A DNA stretch of 64,000 nucleotides from positions 2,108,001 to 2,172,000 of the forward strand of contig JAGTJL010000001.1 in NCBI GenBank assembly GCA_020746875.1. The letters run 5' to 3'. Each line of letters begins with the position of its first letter. Position 1 is the stretch's first letter. The stretch is from Rhexocercosporidium sp. MPI-PUGE-AT-0058 (Eukaryota; Ascomycota; Leotiomycetes; Helotiales). Shown piece after piece: positions 22,820 through 35,011 of this stretch. The notes beneath the pieces are model-generated. The model worked only from the letters and a program-made list of their open reading frames with translations. It searched no databases and was not told the origin of the DNA. A program made the translations under genes and the position numbers.

Positions 22820-23269
22820 ATTGTGAACAATCAGAAAGTTAGATATGTCAAGTGACAAGAGCCAAGAATGATTTTCTTGCCGGTGTAATATAGCAAAACT
22901 GTCAAGTGATGCTACCCCTCGAGGTGAGCGGATTGGTGTATTTATATCAAAATTGCAAGCATTTTCTTATTTTCATGACAGCTCTTGGTCAAATCCAAGA
23001 TCGACATCTGCTACTCTCATCCAGCTTCTGGCATCCCACTTATGCGAGAATTTTGACATTTCGATACGCCCAGACGACATCTCGATGGTGCTCATACCGC
23101 GGCACAAGCACGCAATTGTGGGCACTGTAAGCAACATCACGCATAGATCGGCACACTGAAAGTGTACGAGCTTTGAGCGAGTCTATAAAGCAGAGCAAGA
23201 ATATTTCTTGCGCTTTGGAGAACCAAAAAAGTATGTTACTGCTTTCTCGTGTGGGAAACTTTTATCGTT
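22820..23269. promoter_or_regulatory. Divergent promoter of the Dal5-type permease and the FMN monooxygenase
   Basis: A 450-bp shared upstream region. A minus-strand TATAAATA at 22945-22938 lies about 120 bp before the permease ATG. A plus-strand TATAAAG at 23184-23190 lies 80 bp before the monooxygenase ATG. A palindromic CCGCGG at 23097-23102 is the kind of half-site pair that zinc-cluster regulators bind; its use here is a guess. Confidence 0.5.
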
Positions 23270-25295
23270 ATGCCGAAACGAACGACTCGCTCATCTGACG
23301 CAGCGTCGTCGCCACACCCGAAACGTCACCAGACTTCCGCATCTGCATCAACATCCATCAAGAATGGGGCAACAAAAGGTTCGGAGTCGAGTAAAAGTAG
23401 AACAAAATCAGATCCTCTGAAGGGAAACGGAGAGCAGAATGGCGAGTACAAGAAGCAGATTCTGCTCAATGCCTTTGACATGTCGACAGTCGGGCATTTA
23501 AGTCCAGGGCAATGGAAGGTGTGTATTTCTCCATTCGTTGTCAATTAAAACCAGAGGAGACTTCTATGAGTCTGTTTCGGGTTAAATTCGTTTTTTCAAT
23601 CATCTCAATTGACAGTCATGCACAGAATCCAGAAGATCGGTCGTCCACAAAACGCGACCTGAAATACTGGATTGATCTTGCCAAAATCCTTGAGCGTGGG
23701 AACATTAACGCTTTGTTTCTTGCTGATACATATGGCGGCTATGATACATACGAAGGATGTCTAGACAACTGCATCAGAAGAGCAGCACAGTGGCCTGTGA
23801 CTGATCCGACGATCGTAAGTCATCTTGTACGCAAGGTGATTCATGGATACCGAAGCTGATTAATCGATAGCCGATCAGCGCTATGGCTGCTGGTCTGTTG
23901 AGACCTGAGTAAACCTTAGTTGCGAGTATCTAGAAACTGATGATATCAACAGTCACGAAAAACCTCGCATTCGGAATCACAGCCAGCACCACTTTCGAGC
24001 CCCCTTTCCTCCTCGCTAAGCGTTTCTCCACACTTGATCATCTCACAAATGGACGAATAGGCTGGTATGTTCCCACCAGTCTTTCTCTCCAAAAATCTTA
24101 ACATAGACTCAGGAATATCGTCACTTCCTGGAAAAAAGCCGCATTCAAAGCTATTGGCATCACGACGCCCATCGAGCACGACGAGCGATACCGTCAAGCA
24201 GACGAGTACCTCAGAGTTCTCTACAAACTCTGGGAAGGATCCTGGAGCCGCAAGGCTCTTATCGAGGACAAGGATAATGATGCTTACGTAGATCCGGATC
24301 TGGTCAGGACGATCAATCATCATGGGAAGTATTATGATCTCGAGAGTAGACACATTGTGATCCTTCCCCGCAACGAACACCTTTCTTATTCCAAGCTGGA
24401 ACTTCAGCGTAAGTTTTGCACAACGTTTTCTACATTCCTGCATTCCTTGAAGTTCTCATATTAGCTTTAAGCAGCGTGGTATAATTAGAATCGACTATTT
24501 ACATGCCCCCCCTACAGAGCAGGATCATCATTCGCTTCCAAACACGCCGAAGCCATCTTCGTCACAGGTCACGCACCTTCCGTCCTTGCCCCTAAAATAG
24601 CAAACATCCGCGCCCTCGCAGCAGCAGAAGGCCGCGATCCAAGATCCATCAAGTTCTTCTGCACATTCACGCCCATCCTCGGGCGCACCGACGAAGAAGC
24701 TCAAGCCAAGCTAGCCGAGTACAAGAAATACGCTTCCACGATCGGGGGACTCGTGCTGGTGAGCGGATGGACGGGAATCGATTTCTCCAAACTGCCGCTG
24801 GGGAAAAGGATCACGGAAGAGGACTCGAAAGAGGCGCATAAGGTTACGAGTGCGTTGAGTGCGTTCACAACGAGCAGTGATAAAGTGCCAGAATGGACTC
24901 CGGAGGTGGTGGCGGAGATGGCATCGATTGGTGGCTTGGGACCTGTGGGTGTGGGATCGCCGAGTACGGTTGCGGATGAGCTTGAGAGGTGGATGAGGGA
25001 AGCGGATGTTGATGGTTTTAACTTGGGATATGTGACGACTCCGGGGACATTTGAGGATGTCGTTGATTTGTTGGTGCCGGAATTGAGAAGGAGGGGTCTT
25101 TATCCTCCGGCTCCTAAAGATGATGCAGAGCCATTGACCGCTAGGGAAAAGGTCTACGGTGCTGGACAGAAAGAGTTGAGGAGCGATCATACTGGAAGCA
25201 AGTACAAGTATGATGTTTATGTCGAAGATCCACCGTTCGACAAGGAGAATGAAGCGAGAGCACAGAAAGACCGTCCGGTCCCACTGGGACCCTGA
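23270..25295 (+). CDS. FMN-dependent monooxygenase, NtaA/SnaA/DszA family, with a one-base frame shift
   Basis: A luciferase-fold flavin monooxygenase that uses FMNH2 from a partner reductase to oxidise small organic substrates. Exons: 23270-23518, 23626-23814, 23871-23892 (22 bp), 23953-24064, 24113-24408 and 24518-25295. Family hallmarks appear in order: NAFDMSTVGHLSPGQW, NALFLADTYGGYDTYEG, AAQWPVTDPTI, KNLAFGITASTTFEPPFLLA, NIVTSWKKAAFKAIG, HDERYRQADEYL, then FLFQAGTSAAGSSFASKHAE. Between YYDLESRH and the next block the frame changes by one base near 24355-24359: the second half only reads as DPSPQRTP in another frame, and the exon total is one base short of a multiple of three. No intron fits there. 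So this is either a recent inactivating deletion or a sequence error. The N-terminus has a 45-residue Ser/Lys-rich extension. Substrate unknown; the divergent permease is its likely partner. Confidence 0.8.
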
Positions 25296-25442
25296 AGCTC
25301 GTCTTTCACCTGTGCGTAGCGGCCCTGACAGAAAAAAATACACACATATTGAACATGAAGTCTTAACAATAGTCAGATTAAACGATATCTTTACACAAGT
25401 CTATGTAATATTTTACCTTCCTCTTCTTTCAATCATCTTCTC

Positions 25443-27344
25443 CTACTGAACAGTTAGACCTGCAATCTCTCCTTCCAACTGCTCTATCTGAGATCGCAGC
25501 TCTAGGAGCCTCTTCTGCTTATCCCCAAGACAGCCGTAATCCACAACTGTGTTCACTGCTACCACTTCCTGCTTTGGCTTCGCCTTTCCTCCTTCATCCC
25601 TCATCATAGGGTAAGCTAGGACCTCCTTGATCGAATAATTATTCGTCAAAAACATAAGAATACGATCTAGGCCAAGTCCACAACCACCAGTGGGCGGTAA
25701 ACCATACTCCAGAGCACGACAGAAGTCTTCATCGATCAACTGCGCCTCATCATCGCCTTGATCCTTCTGGCTGGCTTGTTCGAGGAAACGCTCACGTTGC
25801 TCGTAGGGGTCGTTGAGCTCTGTGAACAGGTTGCATATCTCGCGCTTGCAAACAAAAGCCTCAGCCCGCTCCGTCAGGCCTGGGTACAGAGGATGTGCCT
25901 TGGAGAGCGGAGACATCATCTTAGGATGGTGGATAATGAAGGTCGGGTTGATACAGATCGACTCGATAAACTCACCAACCAGCTTGTCGAGCATACGAGC
26001 ATTAGTCTGCGGCGGCGAGCAAGTGACGTTGTGCTTTTCGAGGAGCTTGACGAGGAATTCCCTGGTTTGCTCGGTGTGAAGCTGATCACTATCCGGAAAT
26101 CTGGCTCCTGTCGCTTCTTCGAGAGCTGGGATCATTTCAATGCGCCTCCACGGAGTAGCCCAATTGACCTCGTGCATTTCACCAGCTTGCGTAGTGAAAT
26201 TAGTGACATAAGATCCGGTCGCCTCCTTGACGAGTCCGGAGACCATCTCTTCTGTAAGGGCCATCATATCGTTGTAATTCGCGTCTGCTTGGTAGAATTC
26301 ACAACTAGAGAATTCGGGGTTGTGCGTCAAGTCAATATCTTCATTCCGGAAGACTCGTCCGATTTCGAACACGCGATCAAGCCCTCCGACTACCAACTGC
26401 TTGAGGGGAAGCTCAGTAGCGATTCGAAGGAAGAGGTTTCTCTTCAAATCATTGTGGAATGTCGTGAATGGCTTGGCTGCAGCACCACCGGCTACTTGAC
26501 CCAGAATTGGGGTCTCGACGCCAATGTACCCTCGTTTGCTGAGGAAATTCGTGATGTAGAGATTCATTTGATGACGTGCGCGGAACATGTCGCGAGTCTT
26601 GCGATTGACGATCAGATCCAATGCACGATTGCGGTGTCTCTGCTCAGCATCTGTGAACCCAGTGTCCTTGGGAATCATCCACAAGGATGGGGCGAGGAGA
26701 ATGATCTGACTTGCGAAGATGGATAGCTCACCGACGGGACGGCCTCGAGGTGCAGTTCGTCCCGGATGTCCAACGACTCCGATGATGTCGCCTCTTCCTA
26801 GATGTTCGTGCTGTTGCCTGTACCATTCCATTTCTACCCCTTCCTTAGCTTGATACACAATTTGTATCTGCTCTTCTCCATTCTGTATGACGTAGAATCG
26901 TAGGTGCTCGCCAGCTGAACGTATGAAAATTATTCTTCCACGGACGTTGACTCTAATTGAGGCGTTTTCTTCGCCTGTCGCGAGTGACTCCCATTGTGTC
27001 TTGAAAGCAGCCAAGTCTGTTATGTTGGCTTCGAAACCTGACGGGTATAGCTTGTGCCCTGGTGATGATCTGATATTTTGGAAAAGCTTCAATCGATTTT
27101 CGTGGTACTGGTGTGGAAGAATTTCTAGCTCTCTTGCCGAATCTGGGGTTTGAGCTGCAGGACGAGCAGGTTGCTGGCTCAGCCTCTCTTGCTTTTCCTG
27201 CTGCTTGGCTCGTCTCTTCTGCTCATTCTTGCTATAAACAGATCAGTTTGAAATTGTGCAGGTAGCTATAGCAATTTTCAAATAGATTATATATGAGCTT
27301 GGGTTCGAAGGAAGTTACCTGATCCTCTGCGGTAGAGACTCCAT
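25443..27344 (-). CDS. KRS1: Lysyl-tRNA synthetase, cytoplasmic (class II)
   Basis: A 604-residue class IIb aminoacyl-tRNA synthetase that charges tRNA-Lys with lysine. Exon 1 is 27344-27319 (26 bases, MESLPQRI) and exon 2 is 27231-25443. A basic N-terminal helix, KNEQKRRAKQQEKQERL, is the eukaryotic tRNA-binding extension. The OB-fold anticodon domain follows (VNVRGRIIFIRSAGEHLRFY). The catalytic domain shows motif 2 as FEIGRVFRNEDIDLTHNPEF and motif 3 as TGGCGLGLDRILMFL. Length and motif order match fungal Krs1. No mitochondrial targeting peptide is seen. The gene is intact, in contrast to several neighbours. The large open frame on the opposite strand is a shadow. Confidence 0.97.
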
Positions 27345-27628
27345 AATTGTAGATAGAATATCTTAAGGTGATGGATAGAGAGTTGCAATTCGCGCAGGGT
27401 TGAGCTGAATTGTGAGAAACGAGAAGAGAATTGAAGTGAGCTTCTGGTGGAGGAATTGGGAATATTCAATGGTGCATTGGAATTCGGACTACACATCTCG
27501 GATGAGTCAGTTAGGGTGTCATAATGGTAGCGAGTTGTGGTTCAAATGCTAAGCGAGACGAGCTGATCTTCGGATGGACCAAACAACTTGATGAGGCAGC
27601 GCAGTGTCAGTAGCTCAATGACTAAACC

Positions 27629-28169
27629 TTAATATTGAATTAGATGCCAAGTGTATTGGATTAGTATTAGATTACGAGGTTTATGAAGTACATTGAACCT
27701 CTGAAAATCAACACCCCCGGCGTAAGCCACTTCATCCAAGCCTTCACCAAGTGAAGGCACCTGAAAGCGATGAGTGATAGAGTTTGTGTATCTGGTTGGT
27801 CCACTTTGACATGATGGAGAATATTGGTCAATCTGTGTTGCTATTAGCGTTCTGTGATAATTAATTGAGGCCCAATCGCGGTACTCTGAACTTTCGAGGA
27901 ATCCTACCCTCTCCATTGCCTCTCGAACCACAGGAACAACTTAATGAATCAAGCAAAAGCAAGATATTGGGCTTCTGCTCGCTTGTATAAAATCCAAACT
28001 TTCCGAGCTCGGATCGCTTCACAAGATCCATATATTGTCGGAAAGAATGACCTTTCTCGAAGACATAGTCCCGGATATTCGTCTCGAGTACAATTCCGGC
28101 AGTTAAATGGTGTCTCGACCTCTTCTCATACGCTATATCGCCATCAATATCGGGGTATCCGCTATGCAT
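27629..28169 (-). other. Possible hypothetical gene or gene remnant in two frames
   Basis: Two minus-strand frames together look more protein-like than their surroundings. The first, from 28169, includes FRQYMDLVKRSELGKFGFY; the second, from about 27931, includes AMERVGFLESSEYRDWASI. They overlap at about 27900 and no good intron joins them. I do not recognise the family. It may be a remnant or chance. Confidence 0.2.
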
Positions 28170-30748
28170 CCTATTTTATCCCCCTCATGCACTTTATTGG
28201 TCATTGCTGATTGAAACCTCGCAGGTGTTCGCAGAGCGGTGAATCGAAAGATAGAATCGGAATTCGAATCTGGCCACGTCCCACCTCTGTACATGTCCAA
28301 ATTAGCTACACACTAAGACAGGAGATGAAAAGAAGGAGTGATAGATTCTTTGAAGCTCTGGGAGGCTCGTTGCTGGTTGGAAACTTGGTGCTTATCTCCA
28401 ATTCCCGCACAGAGGCCTCAATATTGATGACTGGGACTGAAACCTTTCCTGCAAACTTTCATTTTCGCATGCTGCTAGACATCTGCGATGATATCCTCGA
28501 AGGAGAAGTCCTGTATCAAATTCTGCGTGAAGAAGGCCATCTTGATCGATTTTCTCCGCGCTTGCATGGCTTCTCGACGCGATCCATTGGTCGATTCTAT
28601 GGTTCCCGTCAAGCACGCCTGTCATCGAAGGGGCCAGACTGACTCTCAATGCCGGAGATTTCATCGCACTTTCTGAACAAAGGTGATGCGTAGCTCCTCA
28701 ACCTTCCAGGGGATTCCTCAGTCACTCATTCTTTTTCCCCCCCACTCACACCATCAGAAGAAGAGTCGCACAATCGAACAGAGAACGAAAGGCTCGCGAC
28801 TACAGAAAATCAACAACGACCCGGACCTCGGAAGCATGAACAAGCTCTCCGCGTGGTCAAAAGGAAATGTTTGTAGCAACGGCCGTACCAGGTTCAGCCC
28901 AGACGGCTCCTCGGTCGGCTCCATACCGAGAATTGCGAACGTTGTCACACTTGCCCAGTCTTGGCCATATTGGCACAAACTCAACTTTGCATTAGCTTCG
29001 AATGATTTCCCAGTGGCTTGGTCGAGATCTTGTTGCATGTAGGCACACCCTTACACTCATCCTTGTCCATTCCGGTACCACTCACTGCTCAATCGGTATC
29101 CCAGAAAGACAATCGTGAGAAATAGCAAAGTACCACGCGATTTATCATCTCCTACATATCTTTTAGACCCTGAGTTTCGTTGGTGTTGGATTGAGGTAAT
29201 AGCCCCTTGTGAAGTAGCTCAAAAACGTAAAAGTGTCTGACTTGGAGTCATGAAAGCTTGGGCAGTGCGGGCCCATGGTAAAGTTTTCACAAGAGATTGC
29301 CATGGCACAGGCTTGAATGTTATAGGAAATACCCCGAAGCTGTTGACCTTGTTCACAACGAACCAATCGGACTACCACCACTTCCACATCTGTTGCAAGT
29401 CGGGTAATAAAAAGCCCTACTCGGATTTCCGACTCAATCCCGAAGCAATGTTGACTGGTGGTGGAAGTGGCGAGCTCTTGTGACTCGACATATATCGTTT
29501 GATAGCGGGGTGAGAATTTGGGGAATGAACAATTGGACATGTGGCTTTCTTCTCTTGCCGCTACTCATACTTTTGTCATGTCTTAACTTTGTTTTCGGAA
29601 TCAAATCATCTGTACAGCTAATGACCATCAAGATCCTACCTATTATCCTGTGAAAAGAGTGACCCCATGTTCGGTACCGTCCGGCTCGTCCATACTTTAT
29701 GCTAGTAAGTTCACGACGCAGTGTGAACCACTCCTCTGGAACGTGTTGGGGTTGGCGCCTCTCCTGGCTTACTTCAATATGCGGGGACATCAGGGGAGAT
29801 AGAGTTTGATCTGAGCCTTGGATAATTTGAGGGGAAGGAGGCCTCATCCGGGGGCAAGAACCGCGCCCCCCCCCTTCTTCAGTGAATTCGGGCTCTGAAC
29901 TCAACTCCCATCAGCAAAGCTTACGAACAAAAAGGTTTGTTGCATGAGGACTAGGAGATTTTTTATTGAGAAAATATTTGAGGCAGGCAAATTCCACACC
30001 AATGATACTCAAATGGGAACAACCAAGCGGACTCAAAGCATACTTGTATGCGCACTTGGGCTGAGGAAACGTTTCTGGGTCACCTCTGACATCGGCTTCG
30101 TAAAGTACAGTACGTGTGCGGAGTGAATTACCTAGGCTAGAGTTTGGGAGCCCCAGACCTCCCCATATATGGTGAGCCCAGGCTCTGTAGTCTCCAACAT
30201 ACCTCTCATGTGGCACAAGTCCTTGGTAGGGCGACTATCTCATAATTACTACACAAGAATCCAAGGACCGGATTTCTGACGAAGGTACGCATAGTGAACA
30301 TGACTTTTGGCCCGCCAGAACCCGAGAAGTCTCTTGGCTCCCCGATTAAGCGAGCCACTTCGGAGCTCCGACGAGACAATGTCGGCAACTTCACTTGACA
30401 GTAACTAGCCAACAACACGACTTTTGACATTCAAAGTGAGAGAAACTTGAAGAGAAATAGCATTGTCTTTCTTGTCATATACACCGGTCGCGTTGTTTGA
30501 TGTATCTTTCGATGCGAAAGGTCCATGTAGCTAGCTCAAGGCATATCCTCGCAACGAGCAAGGACATAACACCCAACACGGACATTATCCGAACCTTCTC
30601 TTGGCGCGCATACAACCACTAGCACACTTCTGGTTCTTTAGGTTGCAATGTCCGCTGCCCAAGACTCTAGAAGGGGGGTTCCCCGAAGTTGAAGATATAC
30701 CATTGGTCAGCGCGGCTGTGCCCCAACCCTTTTCCCTTGGCACAGGGA

Positions 30749-30796
30749 CCCCGCGGGGAAAATGGAGGCGAGATGAGACGGGAGGGGGCTGTGGGG
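30749..30796. promoter_or_regulatory. Cluster of CreA-like sites (SYGGRG)
   Basis: CCCCGCGGGG at 30749-30758 holds two overlapping sites on opposite strands, and GTGGGG follows at 30791-30796. Close pairs of SYGGRG are what the fungal carbon-catabolite repressor CreA/CRE1 uses. They lie about 650 bp upstream of a sugar transporter. Function is inferred. Confidence 0.35.
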
Positions 30797-31295
30797 AGGT
30801 CGGGGGATGATGACCCATATTGTTGCTTGCTCGGTCAAACATGACTCGACCCGACCGAGATGCCTTGCGTTCGAACGGAATTGTTGGATACGATACACCA
30901 ATTTGTATGTCCATTGGTGGAAACACCCTCGTTAACCTCCACCCAACCTTCTTGACATATATGATACTAGACAACAACATGGGTTGTGTGAGGATTGTTC
31001 GGATCTCACGATGAACTCGAGTGCAGGTGGCTCGACATATTCGTGCTTCCAGCGCTTCGCGGAATATCATCCTCTTTTCCGGGACCATCGCCGACGAACA
31101 TACCCACTCGAAGAAAGTTTCTATCATGTGAGGAGGCATGGGCAGCACATGGCGGTGATTTTCCATGCATATTCAAAAACCGAACGTTGACTTGGCACTC
31201 TTGCATGGGCCCGGGATGACTGCCGCCAATTGTTATATCCTGATCTCTGGGTCTCCCCTCAACCTTGGCATCCTGGGTGGCTGGTAGCCAATGTT

Positions 31296-31302
31296 TATAT
31301 AA
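31296..31302 (+). promoter_or_regulatory. TATA box of the sugar transporter
   Basis: TATATAA lies 140 bp before the ATG at 31442, followed by a C/T-rich leader, a common fungal core promoter layout. Confidence 0.55.
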
Positions 31303-31441
31303 CCCCAGACATTTCCCCCTCTCATAGTTTCCAACCGCTGCATCCTCTCCTCCTCTCCTCTTCTCCTCCACTCTCGGTTTCGCCGACACCACCTCGTCAC
31401 TCAACTGCCAATCTGAGTTGTCACTCGGAGAGACAGCAACA

Positions 31442-33292
31442 ATGGCCGTCAGAGAGGTTGACCCCTCCAGGGATGAAGCTGACGTGGGGAAGCCCATGCC
31501 ATCGCATGTTGAAAATGCCGCCTACACACCCAACATGGAGCTCATCGAAGCCGCCGTTGCAACCAACGACGAAGAGGCTAGCCTTCCCAAAAAGGAGCTC
31601 TTCAGACGCTACGCGCCTGCCACCGCCTTCAGCATGCTTCTCAGTCTAGCGCTCGTTATGGAGGGTATGGATGTCGGCTTGGTCAACAACTTGTTTGCGC
31701 AACCTTCTTATCTTCGCAAATTCGGATGGCCTGATGCGAAGGGGAAAATCCATATTTCGACGGCGTGGCAGGGAGGTATTGGAGCTGCAAACAACTGTGG
31801 TTCAATCGTTGGTCTTCTGATCAACGGATACTTACAATCCCGCTTTGGATCTCGGAAGGTATATATGGTAAGTAACAACGGATCTGCTTCAAATCCCGAA
31901 TCCTGGCTGATATAGCTCTTTCTAGGGTGCAATGGTTGGAATGGCATGCACCATTTTCGTTCTCTTCTTTGCCCAAAACATTGAGATGATTCTGGCTGGC
32001 AACGTCCTCTGTGGCATTCCATGGGGTATCTTCCAGACACTGACCACTGCATATGCAGCGGAGATCTGCCCTCCAGCCATGCGTGGATACCTGACTGCTT
32101 GGGTGTCTATGTGCTGGGGAGCTGGAAGTTTTCTTGCAACCGGTGTTCTTCGTGGCTCGCTGCAACTTGGTGCCAACAGCGATTCCAGTTGGCGTGTTCC
32201 TTACGGCGTGCAATGGGTGTGGATTCCACCTTTGATCGTCGTCGGATTCCTCGCCCCAGAGAGTCCTTGGTACCTCATCCGCAAAGGTCGTCAAGCCGAT
32301 GCCGAGGATTCTCTGCGCCGTCTGGCACGAAAGGGCCACTACACAGATCGTACTATGGCAGAAACTCTTGCTCTTATGAACCACACAAACGAGATGGAGA
32401 AGATCGAGGCCGAGAATGGTAGTTATAAGGAGTGTTTCACCGGAACGAACAGACGTCGAACATTTATCATCTGTATGGCGTGGACTATCCAGATCTTCAA
32501 CGGCCAGTCCATCACATCCTTCGCCGCTATCATGCTGCGCTCCGTTGGAATGAGCGCCACCAATGCATTCAACTACAACATGGGAATCCAGTCCGTCAAC
32601 ATCTTAGCCACTGGAATTGCTATCGTGCTTATGGGAAGAATCGGACGCCGTACATTCTACCTCTTTGGAACCTCAAGTATCGGCGTCTGCATGCTCGCCA
32701 TCGGTATCGCCGGTTTCGTTGCCCAGGGCGAGAAAGCAACCGCGTATGTAGTAGCAGTCTTCTTGATTCTTGTCCAGTGCGCTTTCAAGGTTTCACTTGG
32801 TCCCACCACATACGTTATCGTGGGCGAGATGTCCTCCAGTCGTGTCCGAGCCCAAACCATCGTCCTCGGTCGTGCTGTCTACGTCTGCTTCCAGATCTTG
32901 GTGCAGCAAATTAACCCCCGCATGCTCAACGACAGCGCAGACGCTTGGAACCTGGGTGCTAAGACAGGAATGGTCTACTTCGTACTCTGCTTCGTCTGGG
33001 TCATTTGGATCTGGTTCTTCCTTCCCGAGACCAAGAACCGCAGCTTCGCCGATATTGACTACCTCTTCCAAAAGAAGGTCAACGCTCGCAAGTTCACTAC
33101 AACTCCTGTTGACTGTAAGTTCTCTCCCATAGCCGAGAACTCTTCTATTCAGAGCATTTTCGCTAATTATCTTTCAACACAGTATTCGAGTTTACCAATG
33201 CTCCCAGGGAGAAAGTGATTGATGATGACGAGCCTCTTGCGACCACCAACACTACTGACAAGAACGTCTCCGAGATTCAGCACCAACGCTGA
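31442..33292 (+). CDS. MFS sugar transporter, alpha-glucoside permease type
   Basis: A 574-residue plasma-membrane sugar-proton symporter of the Mal11/MalT branch. Exons: 31442-31867, 31926-33114 and 33183-33292. The N-terminus is a polar stretch of about 55 residues; helix 1 contains ALVMEGMDVGLVNNLF. Sugar-porter motifs are GYLQSRFGSRKVYM after helix 2, PESPWYLIRKGRQADAEDSL after helix 6 and FFLPETKNRSFADIDYLF after helix 12. The segment ICPPAMRGYLTAWVSMCWG, between helices 4 and 5, is typical of maltose/alpha-glucoside permeases. No glucosidase or regulator gene lies beside it, so it is not part of a MAL-type cluster here. CreA-like sites upstream fit glucose repression. The gene is intact. 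Confidence 0.92.
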
Positions 33293-33968
33293 ATCGAGCG
33301 TCTGGGAAACGGGAGTTGAAATGTGGTGTGTGAGGAATAGGAGATTAATCTGTAAATATTAGCGAGCGGCCCAATCTATCAATTACAAATAAATCAAAAT
33401 TAGCAAACATGTGTGTAGGTCTTTGATGATCTCTGTGTGAAGCACCAATTTAAGCTTATCAACATGCGTTAATACGTGTCTTGGTTTTTTTATTTAACAT
33501 GGTCAAGCTTCTACGCTACTTGAAGTCTGCTCAACTAATGTATAACCACATCAAGATAAGTCTTACACGATGTGGTCGATAGTTTACAACCTGTATGTTG
33601 TCTTTCGTGCTTGGAACTCGACCGATTTGTTCTACCGAAAATGTTGGTAAAGTGCGATTTGCATAGGTGGAAAGGTTGCATTGGTGGCGTGACTGGTCTT
33701 AGCGACTACAATCCTACATTACAGAATAGCAGTAGTTTATCATCTACCAGAAGCAAAACTTGGGATATTACTCCAATACCGTTCTTCACGACTTTCTGCT
33801 TGAGAGATAGAGTTACTCTACTTCTCCTTCATGCTGTACGCATGTCTGAAGTGTGCATGAACTGCTTCCTAAGATTAAGTCCCAAAACCTGCTGCCTTGC
33901 TCAGTTGCTCTTCTGCACCCCTCTACAACCCTCAAGCGTACTTCCGATCTTCTGCCAATCCAGACGAA
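33293..33968. other. Intergenic stretch
   Basis: Holds the 3' end of the sugar transporter transcript and the upstream region of the ankyrin gene. No supported ORF. Confidence 0.5.
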
Positions 33969-35011
33969 ATGCCTACTCTCCGTGAAAGCGACGAGATACC
34001 TCGTACCGCCGATGAAATCTGCAGGAATGGCCTGCGCTGGCGAGCGCGTTGGCTTCTCCGCAAATGGAGACCTGACCCAAATCACAATCATGACAAGACT
34101 CCCTTGCGCGAATTACTACTCCTTAGAGTGGTCGAAAAGGGTTACGTCGCACTGATCCAAGACCTCTTACCAAAAAGAAAGTCGATCAAAGAAGATATTG
34201 TTCACCATGCGATTCTCGGAGAGGCTCCAATTCCCGTTTTGGGATTGTTTTTGGCTCGTGGGTGGGACATCAATTCAAACTTGGAGTACTCATCAGCCCT
34301 TGTGTAGGTAGAAAATAGCGGTACTTAAAAATCGCATGTAATTGCTGACAACAAGTTTCTCTAGGCGAGCTATCAGACAAGGCGACGAGACACTTTTTGA
34401 CTGGCTGCTTCTCCATGAAGCAGACCCAAACCGCCAAAGGGATTATCTCCACGCTCCCTTGGTACTAGCCGCCTGTTATGGGCATATCCACATGGTGAAG
34501 TCTCTCACCAAGCACGGGGCTAATCTCAAGGACACAGAGGCTCTGTGCTGGGTGACATCAAGTGACCATGAGACTGCAAAGCCATTTGATGATGGGGTAT
34601 CTCCTGGATTTCGGGGTGGACGTCAACCATGTGCAGAAAGCCCTAACCCCTTCGAGTAAATATCTAAACTTTTACCTTGGCACAGCATTGCATCATGCTG
34701 TGAAACGCAGAGATGTGAGAATATTAGAGCTATTGCTTGCTCGTGGAGCCAATTGGACGCTCAAAGACGTCAGGCTGCTTACACCGCTTGAGAAGGCTAA
34801 AATATTTCGATACGTAGAGTCGATCAGGATACTTGCACCACTTGAAAATCCTATCCTTCTGGACAAGGAGAAGATGGAGGAAGAGTTGAAACGTATCAGG
34901 GATGCTTGGATTCGTAGGGACAGTGATTATGAGAACGAAAGGGAGCAACTCTGCAGCCTTCGGGAGGAGAGAAGACGTGTGTCGGCGCTATTGGGGGAAC
35001 ATATTTATTAG
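33969..35011 (+). CDS. Ankyrin-repeat protein with a frame change
   Basis: A protein of about 325 residues built from ankyrin repeats, which bind partner proteins. Exon 1 is 33969-34303 and exon 2 starts at 34365; the 61-bp intron has GTAGGT and CTAG ends and keeps phase. Repeat units are recognisable: LFDWLLLHEADPN, APLVLAACYGHIHMVKSLTKHGANL and, in the second half, TALHHAVKRRDVRILELLLARGANW. Between the second and third units the frame must move by one base near 34580, because LLDFGVDVNHV lies in another frame from DTEALCWVTSSD. The exon total is not a multiple of three. No usable intron fits. The C-terminus is a charged helix ending in RRRVSALLGEHIY. It may be a decaying gene or an assembly error. 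Confidence 0.6.

Larger units (their letters stand above)
27345..31441. other. Long gene-poor region, upstream DNA of the sugar transporter at its right end
   Basis: About 4.1 kb with no gene that I can support. ORFs of 80-190 codons occur on both strands, overlapping each other, without motifs or consistent splice sites. C-rich runs lie at 28736-28744 and 29868-29877. The right end carries CreA-like sites and a TATA box, listed separately. Confidence 0.5.

Noticed and set aside
25758..26726. A 322-codon open frame on the plus strand
   Set aside because: It is antisense to the conserved lysyl-tRNA synthetase exon and has no motif; it is a shadow of that gene.
29868..29877. C-run, considered as part of a repeat array
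   Set aside because: A single homopolymer with no repeating unit; no array or CRISPR-like spacing.
30585..31497. Overlapping ORFs of 160-190 codons on the minus strand
   Set aside because: They overlap the sugar transporter promoter and leader, have no motif and no neighbours in frame.
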